Below are positions 16,332 through 24,948 of a stretch of 54,496 nt of DNA, in pieces. Below the pieces are notes generated by a model. That model did no database searches and was not told the DNA's origin. It was given only the letters and a program-made list of their open reading frames with translations. The DNA lies in contig CALMYE010000027.1 of the NCBI GenBank assembly GCA_937873425.1, forward strand, positions 1 to 54,496, in the 5' to 3' direction. Source of the stretch: an uncultured Sphingopyxis sp. GTDB lineage: Bacteria; Pseudomonadota; Alphaproteobacteria; Sphingomonadales; Sphingomonadaceae. Made by a program: the position numbers and the translations under genes. Each line of letters begins with the position of its first letter. Positions within the stretch are counted from its first letter, which is position 1.

Positions 16332-18143
16332 CTACCCGCCCTTCGCCGCGATATAGCGGTCCACCTGCTCCTCCAGCACGCTCAGCGGCAGCGCGCCTTC
16401 GCCCAGCACCGCTTCGTGGAATTCGCGGATGTCGAAGCGTGGTCCCAGCGTCTGTTCCGCCCGCGCGCGCAGTTCGGAGATCTTGAGCTGGCCGACCATG
16501 TAGCTCGTCGCCTGTCCCGGCCAGTTGAAATAGCGGTCGACCTCGCGCGCGATGTCGGTGTCCGATACCGAGCTGTTCGCCTTGAAATATTCGACCGCCT
16601 GTTCGCGCGTCCAGCGCCGGGAATGGATGCCCGTGTCGAGCACCAGCCGGATCGCGCGCCACACCTGGAGCGAAAGCATCCCGAAACGGTCATAGGGATC
16701 GCGATAGACGCCCATTTCCTCCCCCAGCCGCTCGGAATAGAGCCCCCAGCCTTCCGAATAGGCGCCATAGCCGCCGAAGCGGCGGAATTTCGGAATGCCC
16801 GTCAGTTCCTGCTGGCGCGCGATCTGGAAATGGTGGCCGGGCGCGCCCTCATGCACGGCGATGCCGGCGACCTGCACCTTCTGCGTCTGGTTCATGTCGA
16901 CGAGGTTGACATAATAGATGCCCGGCCGCGATCCGTCGGCCGAGGGGGCGTTGTAGAAGGCGGTCGACGCGGTCGCCTCGCGCCATTTCTCGACCGCGCG
17001 CACCTCCAGCGCCGCCTTGGGCAATATGCTGAAAAAGCGCGGCGCCGCCGCCATCGCCGCCGCGACAACCGCGCGTGCATCCGCCAGATAGGCCTCGCGC
17101 CCTTCCTCGGTGTTCGGATATTTGAGCGCGGGGTCGGTGCGGATATGGTCGAAGAACGCCTCGAGCGTGCCGTCGAACCCGACCTCGCGCTTGACTGCCT
17201 CCATCTCCTCGCGGATCGCCGCGACCTGTTGCAGGCCAAGATCGTGGATCTGGTCGGCGGTCAGGTCGGTGGTGGTCGAGACCTTCAGCCGGTCGGCATA
17301 ATAGGCCTCGCCGTCGGGCAGGCTCCACACGCCGAAATTGCCCTTCGATTGCGACTCGATCTCGTCGATCGCGGCGATCAGCGCGTCATAGCCGCTGCGG
17401 AACGGCCCGGTCAGCGCCGCGTTCGCCGCCGCGATCAGCCGCGCCTTGTCCGCCGCCGGGGCGTCGAGCGCGTCGACCTTCTTGCGGAAATCGGCGAGCA
17501 AGGTCGAATCGGCGCCGCCGTCGAACGGCGCCCCGACCAGCACCTTCTTCGCATCGGCGCGCGCGGGCTCGAAATTGACCCGGTTGGGAACGACGCCCGC
17601 CGCCGCCTGCTCGCGCATCGTCGCCGCGACCTCGCGCATCACGCGGTCGGTGTCGCGCAGCCGCGCGATATAGGCCTCGGCGTCGGCGAGTGTGTCGATC
17701 CGGTGGTTGTTGATCAGCAGCACCGGGATGGCGCCCGCCGGACTGCCGTTGGTCGTCACCGGAAAGCGCAGCTTGCGAAAGGCGAAGGAGGCGCGGCGGC
17801 GCTCGACATCATCCTCGAACAGGCGATAGCTGACCCGCGCCCGCTCGCTCAGCTGCTCGGGCCGGAAGCGTGCGCGCATTTCCTGAAGCTGGCGTTCGGC
17901 AAGCTCCTGATCGCGCACCGCGGCGGCGTCGGTATAGTCGCCGAGCCGGTCGTAATCGGTCTTGAACCCCAACCGCGTCTGCAACTCGGGAAACTGGCCG
18001 ACCCGCTCGTCGAAGGCAGCGTCCAGAAATGCGAGCAGCGCCGCATCCTGCGCGTCGCCGGCTTCCGTCTGCGCCAGGGCGGGCGCGGCGACGGGGACGA
18101 GCGGGACGGCGGACGTCAGCAACAGGGCGAGGGCAAGGCGCAT
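16332..18143 (-). CDS. DUF885 family secreted protein (putative metallopeptidase)
   Basis: A 603-residue protein with signal peptide [25 protein letters not shown] cut after residue ~25, so periplasmic or exported. The DUF885 fold carries a zinc-peptidase-like motif, [10 protein letters not shown], in the C-terminal half, followed by [13 protein letters not shown], the downstream glutamate motif expected of a gluzincin. Family members are usually annotated as uncharacterised, with peptidase activity inferred. AGGAGA lies seven bases before the ATG at 18143, which fixes the start. It is divergent from the DUF3857 gene; both are exported proteins that could take part in peptide handling. Confidence 0.87.
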   Translation of the reverse strand: MRLALALLLTSAVPLVPVAAPALAQTEAGDAQDAALLAFLDAAFDERVGQFPELQTRLGFKTDYDRLGDYTDAAAVRDQELAERQLQEMRARFRPEQLSERARVSYRLFEDDVERRRASFAFRKLRFPVTTNGSPAGAIPVLLINNHRIDTLADAEAYIARLRDTDRVMREVAATMREQAAAGVVPNRVNFEPARADAKKVLVGAPFDGGADSTLLADFRKKVDALDAPAADKARLIAAANAALTGPFRSGYDALIAAIDEIESQSKGNFGVWSLPDGEAYYADRLKVSTTTDLTADQIHDLGLQQVAAIREEMEAVKREVGFDGTLEAFFDHIRTDPALKYPNTEEGREAYLADARAVVAAAMAAAPRFFSILPKAALEVRAVEKWREATASTAFYNAPSADGSRPGIYYVNLVDMNQTQKVQVAGIAVHEGAPGHHFQIARQQELTGIPKFRRFGGYGAYSEGWGLYSERLGEEMGVYRDPYDRFGMLSLQVWRAIRLVLDTGIHSRRWTREQAVEYFKANSSVSDTDIAREVDRYFNWPGQATSYMVGQLKISELRARAEQTLGPRFDIREFHEAVLGEGALPLSVLEEQVDRYIAAKGG

Positions 18144-18291
18144 GGGGGAATCTCCTGAATCGATGCGCGCTTGTCGCCTGTCATCCCGGGCGACGCAAGC
18201 ATCCGCGCACGCCCTTTCCCCGCCCGCGCAAAGAGATTGGTAACCGCCGCGATCCAAGCTAGATGAAGCCGATTCCAGGGGAGATTCCGTC

Positions 18292-21081
18292 TTGCGTTCC
18301 ATTGCCGTCCTTCTGGCCGCTTCCGCGCTGGCGCTGAGCGCGCCCGCGTTCGCCGCCGACACGCCCAGCTATGGCGCGCCGGCCGAATGGGTGGCGCCCA
18401 ATAGCGGACCGCTGCCCGCCGGCAACGCCGCGACGCCCTGGCTGCTCAGCAACCGGCAGGTGCTGATCGAGGCCGACAAAAGATCGACCTTCACCGACCA
18501 TGCGTTCCGGATCGGTTCGGCCGAGGCGCTGCGCAACTGGGACGACCTGCAGTTCGTCTGGCAGCCCGATCGCGACGAGCTGATCGTCCACCGGATCGAA
18601 ATCGTCCGCGGCGGCCAGACGATCGACCTGCTCGCGCAGGGGCTGAAGCTCACCGTGCTGCGGCGCGAAAAGGATTTCGAGGCGAAGACGATCGACGGCC
18701 TGCTGACCGCGACCGCGCCGATCGAGGATCTGCGCGTCGGCGACACGGTGCGCTTTTCGGTAACCATCGTCGAGCGCAGCGACGTGCTGGCCGGCAACAG
18801 CGAGGCGATCGTCGACATCCAGGCGAAGCCCGCGCCGGTCACCGACGGCACGGTGCGCGTGCTGTGGCCCCGCGACCTGCCCGTGAAATGGAAGGCCTTC
18901 GGCAAGGGCCTGGCGCCGGTGGTGGAGGACAAGGGGCCGTATCAGATCCTCACCCAGGCGCAGCCGGTGGTGAAGCAGGACGATGTGCCGCAGGACGCGC
19001 CGATCCGCTACAAGCGGCCGCCGGGGCTGGAATTCTCGACCTTCGCCTCCTGGGCCGAGCTGTCGCGGACCACCGCGCCGCTCTATGCCACCGCCGGCAC
19101 GATCCGCGAGGGCGGCGCGCTCGCCGGCGCGGTCGATGCCATCGCGCGGGACAGCCGCGATCCCCGGACGCGCGCGGCGCGGGCGCTGGCGCTGGTCCAG
19201 AACGAGGTCCGCTATCTCTACAACGGCCTCGCCAACGGCAATTATGTCCCGCAGTCGCCCGAGGAGACCTGGTCGCTGCGCTATGGCGACTGCAAGGCGA
19301 AGACGCTGCTGCTGCTCGCCATGCTCGACCGGCTCGGGGTCGAGGCGCGGGCGACGCTCGTCCATTCGGCGCTCGGCGACGCGCTGCCCGACCGGCTGCC
19401 GACGCTTGGCGCCTTCGACCATGTCGTCGTCGAGGCGGTGATCGACGGCACCGCCCACTGGCTCGACGGCACCACGGCGGGCACCCATGTCGAGGATCTC
19501 GCCGACGTGCCGCCCTTCCGCCACGCGCTGCCGCTGACTGCGGCGGGGCACGATCTGGCCGCGCTGCCGGTGCGCGCACCGGCGCGCCCCGACATGATTG
19601 TCAGCATCGCCTATGACCAGTCGGCCGGCACCGCCTTTCCGCCGCTGTTCGACATCCGCTTCACGACGCGCGGCGACCTTGCGGAAAAGATCGCCAGCCT
19701 GAAGGAACAGGCGTCGCCCGAGCAGCTTCGCGACCTGGCGCAGGGCGTACTCGGCGATCTCGTCAACAACGGCCATGTCCACAGCCGCGCGATCGACGTC
19801 GACGAGGCCGCGGGAACGACCACCATCCGCGCGTCGGGCATCGGCAACCTCTTCTGGACGCGCGACGAACCGCGACCCTATCTGGGTCTCGACGGGCTGA
19901 TCGGCGATTTCGAGGTCAAGGCCGACCGCGCCCGCGCGGCGTGGCGCGAGATTCCGGTGTCGGGCGGCTCGCCCAGCCTGGTCCTGCGCAACATCAGCCT
20001 GAAATTGCCCGCGCGCGCGGGCTTCACGATGGAAGGCGACGCCCGGACCGACATGATGATCGCCGGCATCGGGCTGCGGCGCGAGGCAAAGCTCGACAAA
20101 TCGCGCCTCGAGCAGAGCGAGCGCATCTGGACGAGCGGCGCCGATATACCGGTCAGAGATTTGCCCGCCGCCCGCGCGCAGGCCGCCGCGGCCAAGCAGC
20201 GCGCCTTTCGCGTCCGCGCGCCCGAGGGCTATCCCTCGCGCGTCGAAGAGATCGCGGAAGCGAAGAAGGCGAAGCGGCTCGCGCCGCTGCTCGCCGCCTA
20301 TCAGAAGGCGATCGACGACGACACGGAGACTGCCAACTCCTATCTCAACCGCGCGACCTTTTACCGCGGCATCTTCGAGCCGCGCGCCGCGATCGCCGAC
20401 CTCGGCGAAGCGCTGAAGCGCGATGCCGACATCGACACCTATCTGCGCCGTGCCGGCCTGCTTTACGATGTCGGCGATTTCGGCGCGGCGCTGGCCGATA
20501 TCGAACAGGCGCTCGAACTCGATCCCGGCTCGGAAACCGCGGCCGACTACAAGATCCGCCTGCTCGCCGAAGCGGGCGATTTCGACGCGGCGCTGGCGCT
20601 TGTGGACGAGCGCATCGCCGAGGCGCAGGACAAGCGCGGCTGGATCAGCAGCAAGGCCGACACGCTCGGCCGGGCGGGCCGCGCCGAAGAGGGCGCCGCG
20701 CTGCTCGACGAGGCGCTCGCGTCGCGCCCCGGCGATCCCCGTCTGCTCAACGACCTGTGCTGGCTCAAGGGCACGCGCGACTTCGCGCTCGAATCGGCGC
20801 TGCGCGACTGCACCCGCGCGATCGAACTCAGCCAGGCCTCGGCGCATGTGCTCGACAGCCGCGCGATGGTCTTTTACCGCCTCGGCCGGCTGGAGGAGGC
20901 GCGCGCCGACCTCGACGCCGCGCTCAAGATCAGCCCCGGCCTGCCGGGATCGCTGTATATGCGCGGCATCGTCCGCCTGCGCGGCAACGACCGCGAAGGC
21001 GGCCAGGCCGACCTCGCGCTCGCGCGGATGCAGGAGGGGCGGATCGACGCCGAATATTCGCGCTTCGGCATCAAGCCCTGA
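18292..21081 (+). CDS. DUF3857 / transglutaminase-like / TPR periplasmic protein
   Basis: A 929-residue exported protein. It begins at a TTG codon at 18292, with GGGGAGA about eight bases upstream and no usable in-frame ATG before it, and opens with signal peptide RSIAVLLAASALALSAPAFA. A DUF3857 domain covers roughly residues 50-230. A transglutaminase-like domain follows, with catalytic C334 in RYGDCKAKT, H377 in FDHVVVEA and D392 in HWLDGTT. From about 660 to the end there are TPR-like repeats (YLNRATFYRGIFEPRAAIADL and others). The triad looks intact, so protease or cross-linking activity is possible. The substrate is unknown. It is transcribed alone. Confidence 0.87.
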   Translation: MRSIAVLLAASALALSAPAFAADTPSYGAPAEWVAPNSGPLPAGNAATPWLLSNRQVLIEADKRSTFTDHAFRIGSAEALRNWDDLQFVWQPDRDELIVHRIEIVRGGQTIDLLAQGLKLTVLRREKDFEAKTIDGLLTATAPIEDLRVGDTVRFSVTIVERSDVLAGNSEAIVDIQAKPAPVTDGTVRVLWPRDLPVKWKAFGKGLAPVVEDKGPYQILTQAQPVVKQDDVPQDAPIRYKRPPGLEFSTFASWAELSRTTAPLYATAGTIREGGALAGAVDAIARDSRDPRTRAARALALVQNEVRYLYNGLANGNYVPQSPEETWSLRYGDCKAKTLLLLAMLDRLGVEARATLVHSALGDALPDRLPTLGAFDHVVVEAVIDGTAHWLDGTTAGTHVEDLADVPPFRHALPLTAAGHDLAALPVRAPARPDMIVSIAYDQSAGTAFPPLFDIRFTTRGDLAEKIASLKEQASPEQLRDLAQGVLGDLVNNGHVHSRAIDVDEAAGTTTIRASGIGNLFWTRDEPRPYLGLDGLIGDFEVKADRARAAWREIPVSGGSPSLVLRNISLKLPARAGFTMEGDARTDMMIAGIGLRREAKLDKSRLEQSERIWTSGADIPVRDLPAARAQAAAAKQRAFRVRAPEGYPSRVEEIAEAKKAKRLAPLLAAYQKAIDDDTETANSYLNRATFYRGIFEPRAAIADLGEALKRDADIDTYLRRAGLLYDVGDFGAALADIEQALELDPGSETAADYKIRLLAEAGDFDAALALVDERIAEAQDKRGWISSKADTLGRAGRAEEGAALLDEALASRPGDPRLLNDLCWLKGTRDFALESALRDCTRAIELSQASAHVLDSRAMVFYRLGRLEEARADLDAALKISPGLPGSLYMRGIVRLRGNDREGGQADLALARMQEGRIDAEYSRFGIKP

Positions 21082-21093
21082 CGCGCCGCGCGG

Positions 21094-21753
21094 TCAGAGA
21101 GTCAGCATCCCGCGCCGGCCCACGGCAACGAACGAACCCGCGAGCAGCGCCACCGCCAGAACCGTGACGATGTCGAGCGGATGGAGCGGCACATTCCAGC
21201 CAAGGGTATCGAGCATGCTCCACGGGATCAGGACGCCCGCGGCGATGAAGAAAGCCCAGGCACCGCCCTCTATGCCCATCTGGCGGTCGAGCTCGTCATA
21301 CACCCGCATCCACAGGATCGACGCGAGGCTGGCGGCCAGCAGGACCACCATGCCCGCCAGGGCGACGGCGGGCGGCACCGGCCCTTCGGCAAAGCCGGGC
21401 GCGCGCGCCAGAGCAAGCAGCATCAGCGCCAGTCCGAGCACCGCCATGTAGAGGAGCGAGACGAGCAGCTTCGGCCGCTGGTCGATCAACTCCTCGGCGT
21501 CCTCGACATTCAGCACCTTCGCCCCGGCGCGCGGCGCCGAAAGGCCGAGGCCGATCATCGCGGCGATCAGAAGATAGATCAGGCCGGTCGCCGCGAGCGC
21601 GACGCGCGAGCCGTCCATCGCGTCCAGCAGATCGTCGCCGCCCAGCCACAGCAGGGCGGTGACGCTGCCTCCGCCGATCACGGCGCCCCACAGCGCGCTG
21701 AGCAGGGTCTTCTTCCAGCCTCTCGCCGGTCGTGTCGCCGCCATGCCCATCAT
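21094..21753 (-). CDS. Multi-spanning membrane protein paired with an XRE regulator
   Basis: A 219-residue protein with about six membrane segments, including LLSALWGAVIGGGSVTALLWL, LAATGLIYLLIAAMIGLGL, LLYMAVLGLALMLLALA, VALAGMVVLLAASLASIL and a final LDIVTVLAVALLAGSFVAV. A conserved-looking loop, YDELDRQMGIEGGAWAF, precedes the last helices. ATG 21753 overlaps the regulator's TGA in ATGA, so the two are translated together. Pairs of a ~70-residue XRE regulator and such a membrane protein are frequent in sphingomonads and other proteobacteria; the role is not established. Confidence 0.75.
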   Translation of the reverse strand: MMGMAATRPARGWKKTLLSALWGAVIGGGSVTALLWLGGDDLLDAMDGSRVALAATGLIYLLIAAMIGLGLSAPRAGAKVLNVEDAEELIDQRPKLLVSLLYMAVLGLALMLLALARAPGFAEGPVPPAVALAGMVVLLAASLASILWMRVYDELDRQMGIEGGAWAFFIAAGVLIPWSMLDTLGWNVPLHPLDIVTVLAVALLAGSFVAVGRRGMLTL

Positions 21754-21962
21754 TGCTTCTCCGGTGTCCAATGGTCGATAAACAGCTCGCGCACCTCCAG
21801 CCCGAAAAGCCGGGCCATGCGCAGCGCGAGCGGCAGGCTGGGGTCGTATTTGTCGGTCTCGACCGCGTTGATCGTCTGCCGCGAAACGCCGAGCCGGCGC
21901 GCGAGTTCGCCCTGGCTCCAGCCCGCCGCCTCGCGATGATCGCGCACCCGGTTTTCCAACAT
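21750..21962 (-). CDS. Small XRE/Cro-type transcriptional regulator
   Basis: A 70-residue protein that is almost only a Cro/CI helix-turn-helix: REAAGWSQGELARRLGVSRQTINAVE, then LPLALRMARLFGLEVRELF. It resembles the YozG-like single-domain regulators. It heads a two-gene unit with the membrane protein, and its upstream region holds two copies of an imperfect palindrome, suggesting self-control. The IS1595-type element has inserted 59 bases upstream of its start and cut the distal palindrome. Confidence 0.9.
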   Translation of the reverse strand: MLENRVRDHREAAGWSQGELARRLGVSRQTINAVETDKYDPSLPLALRMARLFGLEVRELFIDHWTPEKQ

Positions 21963-21974
21963 TTGTCCCTTCGC

Positions 21975-22021
21975 CTGTCAAACACTCTTTACAGTCTGAT
22001 GCTTGGGCTGTCAAACATTCT
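21975..22021 (-). promoter_or_regulatory. Promoter and tandem operators of the XRE regulator, distal copy split by an insertion
   Basis: CTGTCAAACACTCTTTACAG (21975-21994) is an imperfect palindrome with half-site CTGTMAA. A second copy begins at 22008 and runs to 22021, where the mobile element starts; its remaining TTACAG lies beyond the target duplication at 24855-24860. Read leftward, TTGACA (22014-22009) and TAAAGA (21991-21986) with 17 bases between form a plausible promoter. Confidence 0.65.
22014..22021. repeat. Target-site duplication, left copy
   Basis: AACATTCT directly abuts the left end of the element at 22022 and is repeated exactly at 24847-24854. An 8-bp duplication is what IS1595-family transposition produces. 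Confidence 0.9.
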
Positions 22022-22085
22022 GGCGTTATTATACTTGACATACCCACGCAAATCTGCGAAAAACTCCCTATAAGGAGTTAATTCG

Positions 22086-23022
22086 ATGGTTTCCGCGCTT
22101 TCTGCCCCTCACTTCCACAACGAAGAAGCCGCCTTCGCTTATGTCGAAGCGCGTGTCTGGCCGGAAGGCCCTGTATGTCCGCATTGCGGCGGCTTGGAGC
22201 GTATCGGCAAGATGGGCGGCAAGTCCACCCGCCTCGGCCTCTACAAGTGCTACCAGTGCCGCAAGCCCTTCACTGTGCGGATCGGGACCATCTTCGAGAG
22301 CAGCCATGTCGCCCTGCATATTTGGTTGCAGGCAATGTATCTGATCGCGGGTAGCAAGAAGGGCATTTCGAGCAACCAGCTTCACCGCACTCTTGGCGTC
22401 ACCCTGAAAACCGCATGGTTCATGTCGCATCGCATCCGTGAAGCGATGAAGGATGACAGCATCGGCAATTTCGGGGCTGGCGGGGGCACTGTCGAGGCCG
22501 ACGAGACTTTCCTTGGCCGCGATCCCGACGCGGTAAAGACCCGTCATCCCTACCGCCATTTGAACAAGGTTGTCGCGCTGGTTGACCGCGCGACCGGTCG
22601 CTCGGCGTCGGTCGTTTTCACCGGCGACTTTTCTGCAACCAGTGTCGGCAAGATCGTCGCGGAATATGTCTCGCCGGAAGCGCATCTGATGACCGACGAA
22701 GCGCGTCACTATCGCACCATCGGTCGCGATTATGCGGCTCACAACAGCGTTGCCCACAATCGCGGCGAGTATGTCCGCAAGGGTGACGCGAACCCTGCAC
22801 ACCAACACCATCGAAGGCTATTTCAGTATCTTCAAGCGCGGGATGAAGGGCGTCTACCAGCACTGCCAGAAGAAGCATCTGCACCGCTATTTGGCGGAAT
22901 TTGACTTCCGCTATAGCAACCGTCAGGCTCTCGGCTGCAATGACGGTGACCGCGCCGACCGCCTGTTGGCGGGTGTCGTCGGCAAGCGGCTTACCTATGA
23001 AACGACTGGTCGAGGGGCCTAA
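22086..23022 (+). pseudogene. IS1595-family (ISXO2-like) transposase, frameshifted
   Basis: The first frame (22086 onward) has an N-terminal zinc ribbon (CPHCGG...CYQC), a helix-turn-helix region (ISSNQLHRTLGVTLKTAWFM), catalytic D139 in VEADETF and the second Asp in LMTDEARHY. Around 22793-22795 the homology moves to the +1 frame, which continues LHTNTIEGYFSIFKRGMKGVYQHC to a stop at 23022 and carries the third catalytic position (TIEG). Removing one C from the CCC there would give a continuous protein of about 311 residues, the usual family length. Translated as is, the frame-0 product would run on to 22904 without the third acidic residue. It may be a recent inactivating insertion, a sequencing error or, less likely, programmed frameshifting. 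A Shine-Dalgarno AAGGAG lies at 22072-22077. Confidence 0.85.
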
Positions 23023-23027
23023 GCGCC

Positions 23028-23186
23028 ATGCCAAAGAAGAAGGTTCAGGAGACGCAAGCCGAGCAAAGCGAGAGGTTCAAAAACGCCGTTCGCGAAATGA
23101 TCGACGCTGGCGAACTAAACCCCACAGAGGCCGATGAGGCCTTTGAGCGCCTATTGTCCAAAGCTAAGTCAACAAGGAAGCCTTGA
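23028..23186 (+). CDS. Small accessory protein of the IS1595-type element
   Basis: A 52-residue frame starting MPKKKVQETQAEQSERF at 23028, six bases after the transposase stop, and ending SKAKSTRKP. It is lysine-rich at both ends, helical in the middle, and contains DAGELNPTEADEAFERLL. I recall near-identical short proteins following IS1595-type transposases, but could not search. Its position, spacing and natural composition support a real gene. Its last 23 bases overlap the end of the convergent nuclease gene. Function is unknown; a DNA-binding or regulatory partner of the transposase is possible. Confidence 0.65.
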   Translation: MPKKKVQETQAEQSERFKNAVREMIDAGELNPTEADEAFERLLSKAKSTRKP

Positions 23187-24801
23187 CCGCTTTATAGGTG
23201 CTATCGCAGTAGGGGTGCGCCCATTGGGCGTTTTCCGTTGTTGCCAGTCCACCTTTAGATTTTTCTTCGACGTGATCTAGGTGCATTGACTTATTGTCGA
23301 TCTTGCCACCGCAAATGCCGCATGTAAGTGCGCCAGCGAGCGTATCAGAGATCACTTTGTGCTGTTTGGTCTCCGTCGAAAACTGCTTCGCGCTCGTCGA
23401 CAAAATTGGCTTCTCTTTGACCAAAATCTGGAATCGGTCATGTTCTTTTAAAAGCGCCTCAACTTGGTCAATGGATTTTCCGGCGGCCAATGAATCAAAG
23501 ACAAACCGATAATAGTCCCTGACTTGGCGATAGCCTTTTGCCATGCTGCCATATTTGACTGTCAGTTGATTGATATACATTTTCCGTTCGATCAGAAAAT
23601 CTTCGAAGTCCTTTCGAAACTGGCAAAATTTGTTCACCTCATTGGCGGCTTGCAAATCCCTTAGAAACTGCACCATTGCAAGAACGGCCGTTGGCTGATG
23701 GCGACCGTTGATTGAATAGAAATACACGGCGGGATGTAAGCCGAGCGATGAAGGGTGGTCGCCGGTGATAAGGCGAGCAAATTTGACGCTGTTGGCTATA
23801 GCCTTGATCGTGTCGTCCTCGTTAGGAGTTTCGTGCTCGCTTAGGAGCAATTTCTTTCCCTTGGATTTCGAACTGTCCACGACAGGAAAACCGTTTGCGA
23901 TGTTCACGAAATCGAAGATCAGCGGCAGGGTCTGCGAACCGTAACCGTGACCCGCTACAGGGAGGTCGATATTCTTGATCGGCTTATGCAAATCGGGCTT
24001 GTAAAGCAGATGATAAATCTCTCGCGCATTGTTTTCGATCTTCTCCCGCGCCTCGTCAGAGAATTGCGCCCAATATTGGTAACCTGTCGCGTTTCGAACG
24101 ATAGACCGAGAGACAATCGCGTTCGGCTTAAATCGGTCGTTGAGAATTTTTAGTTCGGTCGGGTCAATCACCGTCGCCTTTTGGTTGATGGTCAGAAACG
24201 CCTTCTCAGCCTTCTTTGAATCCGAGCCCTTAACCCACAACAGTGGAACTAGGGCTTGTGCCAATTGGCGACCCTTGATTTCCAAAGGGGGGTTAGTTCC
24301 TGGCCGCTCCAGTGCCGCCCGGATGTCCTTGTAACGCCCTACGCGGGCATCAAGAAGCTTGCGAGTTTTATCTGCCAACCGTCGCTGCTCAGCGGGGATG
24401 TTGTTGTCGTAGAACTCAACTGAAGTGTCTCCAGCACCGTAGTCGTCTTGAATCCACGCGATGATGGCGCTGACGCGATGAGCGCCGTCAATTACAAAGC
24501 TAAGGCGAGAGGGCGACTGCCAGCAAATTACAGCCGGAATTAGCTCTCCTTCAATGAAGGCTTCAACAAAGTCACAGATGGTATCCGGGGTCCAAGCAGC
24601 AGTCTCGCGTTGGAAATCCGGCTTCCGCAAGGTCGAGAAAAACAATTCCCCCTTGCGTAGGTCGGTTTCCGACATTGCCGCTTTGCCTTGCGCGCCAGCA
24701 TCCGGGCCATCGACCGCAAGAAAATCCTCTCGCGGAATCAAAGCATCCAAGTTGACTGCACTTGCCATGTATCGCCCATCCTCCCGGTCAGTGGTGCTCA
24801 T
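23164..24801 (-). CDS. DUF262 and HNH endonuclease fusion, passenger of the mobile element
   Basis: A 545-residue protein. The N-terminal DUF262 (ParB/sulfiredoxin-like) domain has its two hallmarks: PDFQRETAAWTPDTICDFV with FIEGELIPAVICW (60-95), and DGAHR at 105-109, the nucleotide-binding DGQQR-type motif. A long helical middle follows. The C-terminus is an HNH nuclease with C494 and C497, LDH (H510), N524, H529 and C532. DUF262 proteins with such nucleases include GmrSD and related type IV restriction enzymes against modified phage DNA; a defence role here is inferred. GC content is clearly lower than in neighbours. ATG 24801 is used; ATG 24768 is an alternative. It lies inside the transposon's inverted repeats, transcribed toward the transposase. 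Confidence 0.88.
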   Translation of the reverse strand: MSTTDREDGRYMASAVNLDALIPREDFLAVDGPDAGAQGKAAMSETDLRKGELFFSTLRKPDFQRETAAWTPDTICDFVEAFIEGELIPAVICWQSPSRLSFVIDGAHRVSAIIAWIQDDYGAGDTSVEFYDNNIPAEQRRLADKTRKLLDARVGRYKDIRAALERPGTNPPLEIKGRQLAQALVPLLWVKGSDSKKAEKAFLTINQKATVIDPTELKILNDRFKPNAIVSRSIVRNATGYQYWAQFSDEAREKIENNAREIYHLLYKPDLHKPIKNIDLPVAGHGYGSQTLPLIFDFVNIANGFPVVDSSKSKGKKLLLSEHETPNEDDTIKAIANSVKFARLITGDHPSSLGLHPAVYFYSINGRHQPTAVLAMVQFLRDLQAANEVNKFCQFRKDFEDFLIERKMYINQLTVKYGSMAKGYRQVRDYYRFVFDSLAAGKSIDQVEALLKEHDRFQILVKEKPILSTSAKQFSTETKQHKVISDTLAGALTCGICGGKIDNKSMHLDHVEEKSKGGLATTENAQWAHPYCDSTYKAVKASLLT

Positions 24802-24846
24802 TTAGCACCCCCGATCTGGCTTGGGTATGGCAAATATAATAACGCC

Positions 24847-24854
24847 AACATTCT
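24847..24854. repeat. Target-site duplication, right copy
   Basis: AACATTCT immediately after the right inverted repeat, identical to 22014-22021. Continuing TTACAG completes the interrupted operator of the XRE regulator. Confidence 0.9.
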
Positions 24855-24948
24855 TTACAGGTCCGGTCCGCGGCATCACGACACGGACTTGCCGCGCGGC
24901 CGTTCAGGCGGCACAAGATGCGCATCCCCCTTGTTCCGGAGTGCTTTC

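Larger units (their letters stand above)
22022..24846. mobile_element. IS1595-family element carrying a DUF262-HNH nuclease gene
   Basis: 2825 bp with terminal inverted repeats of about 28 bp: the left end begins GGCGTTATTATACTTGACAT and the right end is its inverted counterpart with a few mismatches, ending TATAATAACGCC. Both ends are flanked by the 8-bp duplication AACATTCT. It holds a rightward transposase with a frameshift, a 52-residue rightward protein, and a leftward nuclease gene that occupies the right half. The nuclease half is visibly more AT-rich than the flanking chromosome, a sign of transfer. It lies between an XRE regulator and an M20 peptidase gene. Passenger genes are known in the IS1595 family, so a single-event insertion of the whole unit is the simplest reading. 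Confidence 0.92.

Noticed and set aside
22086-22904. Intact transposase in frame 0 to 22904
   Set aside because: After about residue 236 the frame-0 sequence loses family likeness (HQHHRRLFQYLQ), while the +1 frame continues the conserved IS1595 C-terminus.
24688-24948. N-terminal extension of the M20 peptidase into the mobile element
   Set aside because: The extension crosses the transposon end and target duplication and lacks protein-like composition; a signal peptide and Shine-Dalgarno place the start at 24949.
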